53,791 nucleotides of DNA from the NCBI GenBank assembly GCA_009780415.1, contig WRAC01000014.1, forward strand, positions 1 to 53,791, written 5' to 3'. Below, in pieces: positions 49,896-53,791 of the stretch. This DNA is from Defluviitaleaceae bacterium (lineage in GTDB: Bacteria; Bacillota; Clostridia; Lachnospirales; WRAX01). Below the pieces are notes generated by a model. The model was not told the origin of the DNA and made no database searches. It worked only from the letters and a program-made list of their open reading frames with translations. Position 1 is the first letter of the stretch. The number at the start of each line of letters is the position of its first letter. The position numbers and the translations under genes are program-made.

Positions 49896-50333
49896 ATGAT
49901 ACCGATCCATACCCGGAATTTTGGCGATATTGAGATCGCGAGCGAGAAAATACTCAATTTTTCACATGGGCTGCCCGGTTTTCCCGATTTGAAGCGTTTC
50001 ACGCTTATCGCGGATCCGGCGGATCTGGCGGAGGAATCCGCGGTTTTTTATTGGCTGCAATCACTGGACAACGCGGACGTCGCATTTTGCATCGTAGACC
50101 TGATGAGGTTTATGCCCGATTACAACCCCTTGGTAGACGCCGCGGAAATCGCCGTACTCGGCGGCAACCATGAGGATTACCTTATTTATAACATAATCGT
50201 TGTCCACGATGATGCCAAGGACATTTGCGTAAATATGAAAGCGCCTATCATTATTAACCCCGAAACCAGGGAAGGTATGCAAATTATCTGCCAAAACGAG
50301 GACTACGCCATAAGGCATCGTCTGTTTAAGTAA
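49896..50333 (+). CDS. fliW: Flagellar assembly factor FliW
   Basis: FliW binds flagellin and CsrA in a partner-switching circuit that couples flagellin translation to secretion. The 145-aa sequence has the family blocks [20 protein letters not shown] and [12 protein letters not shown] near the N-terminus, [20 protein letters not shown], and [20 protein letters not shown] near the end. GGAGGA is seven bases before the ATG. It stands directly before csrA, the usual arrangement. Confidence 0.95.
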   Translation: MIPIHTRNFGDIEIASEKILNFSHGLPGFPDLKRFTLIADPADLAEESAVFYWLQSLDNADVAFCIVDLMRFMPDYNPLVDAAEIAVLGGNHEDYLIYNIIVVHDDAKDICVNMKAPIIINPETREGMQIICQNEDYAIRHRLFK

Positions 50334-50362
50334 AAAACTACTATGAAAGGCAAGGTCCGAAT

Positions 50363-50602
50363 ATGTTGGCGTTAACCAGAAAGAAAAACGAATCCATAAT
50401 AATTGGAGATAATATAGAAGTGGTTGTTTTAAGCGTACAGGGTGACCAGGTAAAGCTTGGCATTGCCGCGCCCAGGGATATATCCGTCCACCGCAAGGAA
50501 ATTTACGAGCAAATACAACAGGAAAACCGTGCCGCGTCCCATATCGAATGCGTGGATACGCGTAATATTCTGGAGCTTTTGAAGAATCAAAAGGCGGAGT
50601 AA
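50363..50602 (+). CDS. csrA: Carbon storage regulator CsrA, 79 aa
   Basis: CsrA is a small dimeric RNA-binding protein that blocks translation of hag and other mRNAs by binding GGA motifs. The N-terminus [20 protein letters not shown] and the [20 protein letters not shown] block are diagnostic. The C-terminal extension after QQENRAA is slightly longer than the 61 aa of E. coli and fits Firmicute members that bind FliW there. AAGGTCC stands before the ATG. The last 16 bases overlap the convergent comF gene. Confidence 0.95.
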   Translation: MLALTRKKNESIIIGDNIEVVVLSVQGDQVKLGIAAPRDISVHRKEIYEQIQQENRAASHIECVDTRNILELLKNQKAE

Positions 50603-51300
50603 CCGGCGTCGTCCCTATCATCACCGCTAGCTGCCGCAAAAGTGAGCGCGCAGACTCTTTTTGCTCCGGCTTTTTTCAATACGCGCGCGCATTCCTCAAC
50701 CGTTGCGCCCGTAGTGTAAATATCGTCCACCAAAATTATGTTTTTATCACGGACGTCACCGGAAACCGTAAACGCGCCGCGCACATTCTCAAAACGCCGT
50801 GTTCTCGTAAGCCCGTACATGGACTCTGTTTTTTGCGTACGGATTAAAGCATTAAATACCGGAATTCCGTATTCGCCTTCAAGCGCAAGAGCCAGCAGCC
50901 CGGCTTGGTTAAAACCGCGTTCATTGATACGGCTTTTATGCAACGGCACGGGAACAAGAAAATCCGCCGCCGCGATGTCATCCTTAAAATCATCGGGCCA
51001 TACGGCCTGTTTCATTAACGCCGCCATTACCGGGGCGTTTTCTTTCATCCCATGGAATTTAAGGCGGCGAACCGCGTCGCGTATCGGCCCTTCATAACGG
51101 AAGGCCGTATGCACACGGTGAAGTTCGCTGTACACAGTCGGAAGCATTGAATGCGCGGCAGGCGCGTATGTATAAACGGTTTCACGGCACTCGGCGCACA
51201 AATCCGTTTCCGCACCGTATTGTTGAACTTCGTCGCATAGCAGGCAGCGTTTAGGGTACAGCAGCATAAGGAGCTTGTTGGCTATCAGACTGGTTTTCAT
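50587..51300 (-). CDS. comF: ComF-family amidophosphoribosyltransferase-like protein, 237 aa
   Basis: ComF proteins take part in DNA uptake in competent bacteria. The sequence has an N-terminal zinc site (C19, C22, C35, C38 as CLLC and CAEC) and then a type I phosphoribosyltransferase domain with the PRPP loop [18 protein letters not shown] complete. The [17 protein letters not shown] block, with the RGFNQ motif, is diagnostic. The start ATG overlaps the stop of the upstream XRE regulator (ATGA), so they are coupled. It converges on csrA with a 16-bp overlap. Unlike the PRTase-like gene at 24623-26539, the TTGAT loop is intact. Confidence 0.88.
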   Translation of the reverse strand: MKTSLIANKLLMLLYPKRCLLCDEVQQYGAETDLCAECRETVYTYAPAAHSMLPTVYSELHRVHTAFRYEGPIRDAVRRLKFHGMKENAPVMAALMKQAVWPDDFKDDIAAADFLVPVPLHKSRINERGFNQAGLLALALEGEYGIPVFNALIRTQKTESMYGLTRTRRFENVRGAFTVSGDVRDKNIILVDDIYTTGATVEECARVLKKAGAKRVCALTFAAASGDDRDDAGYSAF

Positions 51301-51611
51301 TTTCTTGACACCCTTAGCAGATTTAATTCCTTATAATCAGATATCATTTCATCAATCATGCTTCTTTGTTCGGATGTCAAGCCCGTAACGTCTACATAAT
51401 CATCTTTGGCGTTACCCAAGAGATAATCTATGGAAACATTGAATAAATGGGCCATTTTAATCAAGGTCACAAGCGACGGGGTTCTGGTTCCGTTTTCATA
51501 CGCGGAGACTGACGAGATCGTTACGCCGATTCTCTTCGCCACCACTTTCATCGACAGGTTTTTTGAAGCGCGCAGCTTCCCTATTCTAACGGGCAAATCA
51601 ATATTAATCAT
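51297..51611 (-). CDS. XRE-family HTH regulator, 104 aa
   Basis: The N-terminal helix-turn-helix spans about residues 9-63: RIGKLRASKNLSMKVVAKRI, VTISSVSAYENGTRTPSLVT and LIKMAHLFNVSIDYLLG. It is the form of short DNA-binding repressors. The tail (TSEQRSMIDEMISDYKELN) is a helix of unknown role. GTGGTGAT precedes the ATG. Its stop overlaps the comF start by ATGA, so it may control the comF operon. Targets are not known. Confidence 0.85.
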   Translation of the reverse strand: MINIDLPVRIGKLRASKNLSMKVVAKRIGVTISSVSAYENGTRTPSLVTLIKMAHLFNVSIDYLLGNAKDDYVDVTGLTSEQRSMIDEMISDYKELNLLRVSRK

Positions 51612-51859
51612 ATTATCACCACAAGTAAACTTTAAAGAAACTATATCGACATACAGTATAACATATTACACATGATGGCGATATATATTCCTCCTTGCTT
51701 AATTCATATTTTTCCATTATTATATATAATAATAAATATAACCTATCCAACATAGGGAGTATAGCGGTTTTGCGACTTGTAACGTCAGCGGTTTCCAAAT
51801 TCAGCCCTAAATATGTGCGTATCCGCCGAACCGTTATGCGTAAAAAAAGCAACCGCTCC

Positions 51860-51884
51860 GGGAGCGCGGGCGTCTTGCCCGCAA
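51860..51884. repeat. REP-like GC-rich palindromic repeat, intergenic copy
   Basis: The copy of the repeat at 2657-2681, 22 of 25 bases identical in opposite orientation. It lies in the 316-bp gap 51612-51927 between the XRE gene and polA. The remainder of that gap is AT-rich and holds no recognisable gene or promoter that I can define. Confidence 0.65.
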
Positions 51885-51927
51885 TTCCTTCATGCGGCCA
51901 AAAATCTAATGACGAGAGATGAAAACA

Positions 51928-53791
51928 ATGCCCGAAACCTTAATGCTTTTAGACGGCATGAGCCTGGCGTTCCGCGCTTTTTACGCCCTGCCGCCCCTTA
52001 CGGCCTCGGACGGCACCCATGTAAACGCCATCCTGGGTTTTTTAAACACATTTTATAAGCTGTACGAAGAGGAGCGGCCTTCATACGCAGCCGTAGCTTT
52101 TGATTTGCCCGAACCGACGTTCCGGCACAAACTTTACGCGGAATATAAAGGCACGCGCGAGGCAATGCCCGCCGAACTGCGCTCACAGATACCGCTGTTA
52201 AAGGAAATGATCGCGGCTTTAGGGGTAACTATATACGAATCCCCCGGTTTCGAGGCCGACGACATCCTCGGCACGCTGGCGCTGAAAGGAGCCGGAGCGG
52301 GCCTTGGCGTTACAATCGTCACCGGTGACAGGGATTTGTTACAAACCGCGACGGATAAGGTGTGCGTAAAAATACCCCGTACACGGGCGGGGAAGACGGA
52401 GACAGAGATTTACTATGCCGCCGATGTGGTGGAAAAGTTAGGCGTTACTCCGCTCCAGTTTGTGGATGTCAAGGCCCTTTGGGGCGATACGTCGGATAAT
52501 ATCCCCGGCGTTCCGTCCATCGGCGAGAAAACGGCGTTAAAACTAATAAAAGAATTTGGTTCCGTCGAAAGCTGTATTGAGAACGCGGCGGCTGTAACGC
52601 CCAAAAAGGCTTCCGAAAATTTGATTATCTATAAGGAACAGGCGTTGCTCAGCAAAACAATGGCGGCGATTGTAACAAACGCGCCGGTAGAGCTTGAACT
52701 TGATAAGCTCGGGGCTTTGGATGTTTACGGCGAGAAGGCTTTCGGGATGGTAAAAAGGTTTGGATTCAAAAGCCTTTTCGGAAAGTTTAAGGACATAACC
52801 CCTAAACAGCCTTCAACCGAAAGCTTTACCGCAAAAACCATTACCCTAACCGATGACGCGGCTATTTCCGAAATTGTAAAGAAGTTCGCAAAACTTCCCC
52901 AAGCCGCTTACATTATCGTTCGCGGCTCGGGCTTTGAAGGGATTTCACTCGCCGCTCCCGATACGGATGAATATTTTATCCAAGCCACTTTCGGCGATCT
53001 GGACGAAAGCCGCATTTTAAGCCTTTTCAAGGAGTTTTTTGAAAGCAACGCAAAAAAGCTTAACTGGGACGCTAAATCCGACATGCATATCTTAAATGAT
53101 AACGGCCTTGCATTAAACAACTTGGATTTTGATGTGATGCTTGCGGCTTATGTTTTGAATAAACGGACTGACAAACCCGGCGGAGCGGCGGAACTTCTGG
53201 CGTTAAGCCAATCATACCGCGCAGAGCTTACCGATTTCGGCATGGAAAGCCTATATTACGGCATTGAGCTGCCACTTGTTCATGTTTTATCCGACATGGA
53301 AAAAGCGGGCGTAGGGGTGAACCCGCTGGAGCTTCAAACATACGGCGGGCTTCTTGGAAAAAGGATTGACGCGGTGACGCGTGAAATATATAATTTAACC
53401 GGAGAGGTTTTTAACATAAATTCCACACAGCAGCTCAGCGTGGTGCTGTTCGACCGTATGGGGCTTGAACCCGAGGGCAAGCGCATGAAAACCGGCGCGT
53501 ACTCCACCGCGGCGGATACGCTGGAACGCCTTTCCCCCCAGCATCCTGTTATTGAGCAAATACTGGAATACAGGAAACTCGCGAAGCTGAAATCAACCTA
53601 TGCGGACGGGCTGCTGCTGGCGATGGACAAAACCACAAACCGCATCCATTCAACCTTTAACCAAAATATTACGGCTACGGGTCGGCTATCCAGCACAGAC
53701 CCCAATTTGCAAAACATCCCCGTGCGCACGGAACTGGGCCGCGAGCTGCGCAAAGCCTTTGTGCCGTCCCCGGGCTGCGTGTTTGTGGATG
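51928..53791 (+). CDS. polA: DNA polymerase I, 5' part, runs off the right edge
   Basis: The first 621 codons are visible. The N-terminal 5'-3' exonuclease domain is clear: LMLLDGMSLAFRAFYALPPL at the start, GFEADDILGTLA, VTIVTGDRDLLQ and LWGDTSDNIPGVPSIGEKTA. The central domain (about 300-440) reads YIIVRGSGFEGISLAAPDTD where the DxE motif of a proofreading exonuclease would be, so the 3'-5' exonuclease is probably inactive, as in Bacillus PolA. The polymerase domain begins with LIEQILEYRKLAKLKSTYAD-type sequence (IEQILEYRKLAKLKSTYADG) and TATGRLSSTDPNLQNIPVR, and breaks off at VFVD in motif A. The ATG at 51928 has GAGAG nine bases upstream; the ATG at 51919 is an alternative. Confidence 0.95.
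   Translation, partial: MPETLMLLDGMSLAFRAFYALPPLTASDGTHVNAILGFLNTFYKLYEEERPSYAAVAFDLPEPTFRHKLYAEYKGTREAMPAELRSQIPLLKEMIAALGVTIYESPGFEADDILGTLALKGAGAGLGVTIVTGDRDLLQTATDKVCVKIPRTRAGKTETEIYYAADVVEKLGVTPLQFVDVKALWGDTSDNIPGVPSIGEKTALKLIKEFGSVESCIENAAAVTPKKASENLIIYKEQALLSKTMAAIVTNAPVELELDKLGALDVYGEKAFGMVKRFGFKSLFGKFKDITPKQPSTESFTAKTITLTDDAAISEIVKKFAKLPQAAYIIVRGSGFEGISLAAPDTDEYFIQATFGDLDESRILSLFKEFFESNAKKLNWDAKSDMHILNDNGLALNNLDFDVMLAAYVLNKRTDKPGGAAELLALSQSYRAELTDFGMESLYYGIELPLVHVLSDMEKAGVGVNPLELQTYGGLLGKRIDAVTREIYNLTGEVFNINSTQQLSVVLFDRMGLEPEGKRMKTGAYSTAADTLERLSPQHPVIEQILEYRKLAKLKSTYADGLLLAMDKTTNRIHSTFNQNITATGRLSSTDPNLQNIPVRTELGRELRKAFVPSPGCVFVD

Overview
The window reads as chromosome of an uncultured anaerobic, flagellated Clostridia-type Firmicute (Lachnospiraceae-like). 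The reasons are class III fructose-1,6-bisphosphatase, a SpoIID/LytB-domain protein, a Spo0A-like response regulator, an RqcH homologue, a flgM-flgN-flgK-flgK-fliW-csrA cluster and strong AGGAGG ribosome binding sites throughout. Base composition is near 50% GC in housekeeping parts and clearly more AT-rich at about 18.4-21.9 kb and 35-37.5 kb.

Layout. 0-16.8 kb: mostly core genes. These are an HD-domain protein with class II aldolase, a SpoIID-like lipoprotein, rqcH with an overlapping UbiA-family prenyltransferase, a GNAT with an extraordinary poly-aspartate protein, a zinc-finger anti-sigma/DUF4349 pair, a diguanylate cyclase, a DUF885 peptidase, an oxidoreductase, an aldo/keto reductase wreck, a UlaG-like hydrolase and an MFS transporter. 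16.9-19.8 kb: a GHKL-type histidine kinase with two H-box-like repeats, and a response regulator with a Spo0A-type DNA-binding domain. 19.8-21.9 kb: an AT-rich block of unrecognised small genes. 22-23.3 kb: DUF362 and DUF2935 proteins. 23.4-27.4 kb: a promoter-driven three-gene operon (unknown protein, degenerate phosphoribosyltransferase-like protein, cysteine-rich protein) that is the best candidate for an undescribed system. 27.5-30.9 kb: an IS remnant and an arabinan-type glycosidase locus (GH127, GH43-like, broken GH51-like end). 31-34.5 kb: two tandem paralogous secreted stalk-domain proteins and a crumb of a third.

34.6-37.6 kb is a graveyard of accessory genes: a deleted DUF4143 ATPase, a truncated TetR, and a HicB/HicA deletion chimera. 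It ends in an apparently intact large serine recombinase that abuts, and appears to have cut, murA just before its catalytic aspartate. 38.6-44.2 kb returns to core genes (fbp, a CmpB-like membrane protein, an S41-like lipoprotein, rpe). A 190-bp MITE-like palindrome and a sigma-28-type promoter precede the flagellar hook-filament junction operon at 44.5-50.6 kb. Two FlgK paralogues occupy the place where flgK and flgL are usual. fliW and csrA close the operon. comF with an XRE regulator and the start of polA, which runs off the right edge, complete the window.

No tRNA, rRNA or CRISPR array was recognised by eye. All functional names rest on reading motifs in translations; no database search was run.
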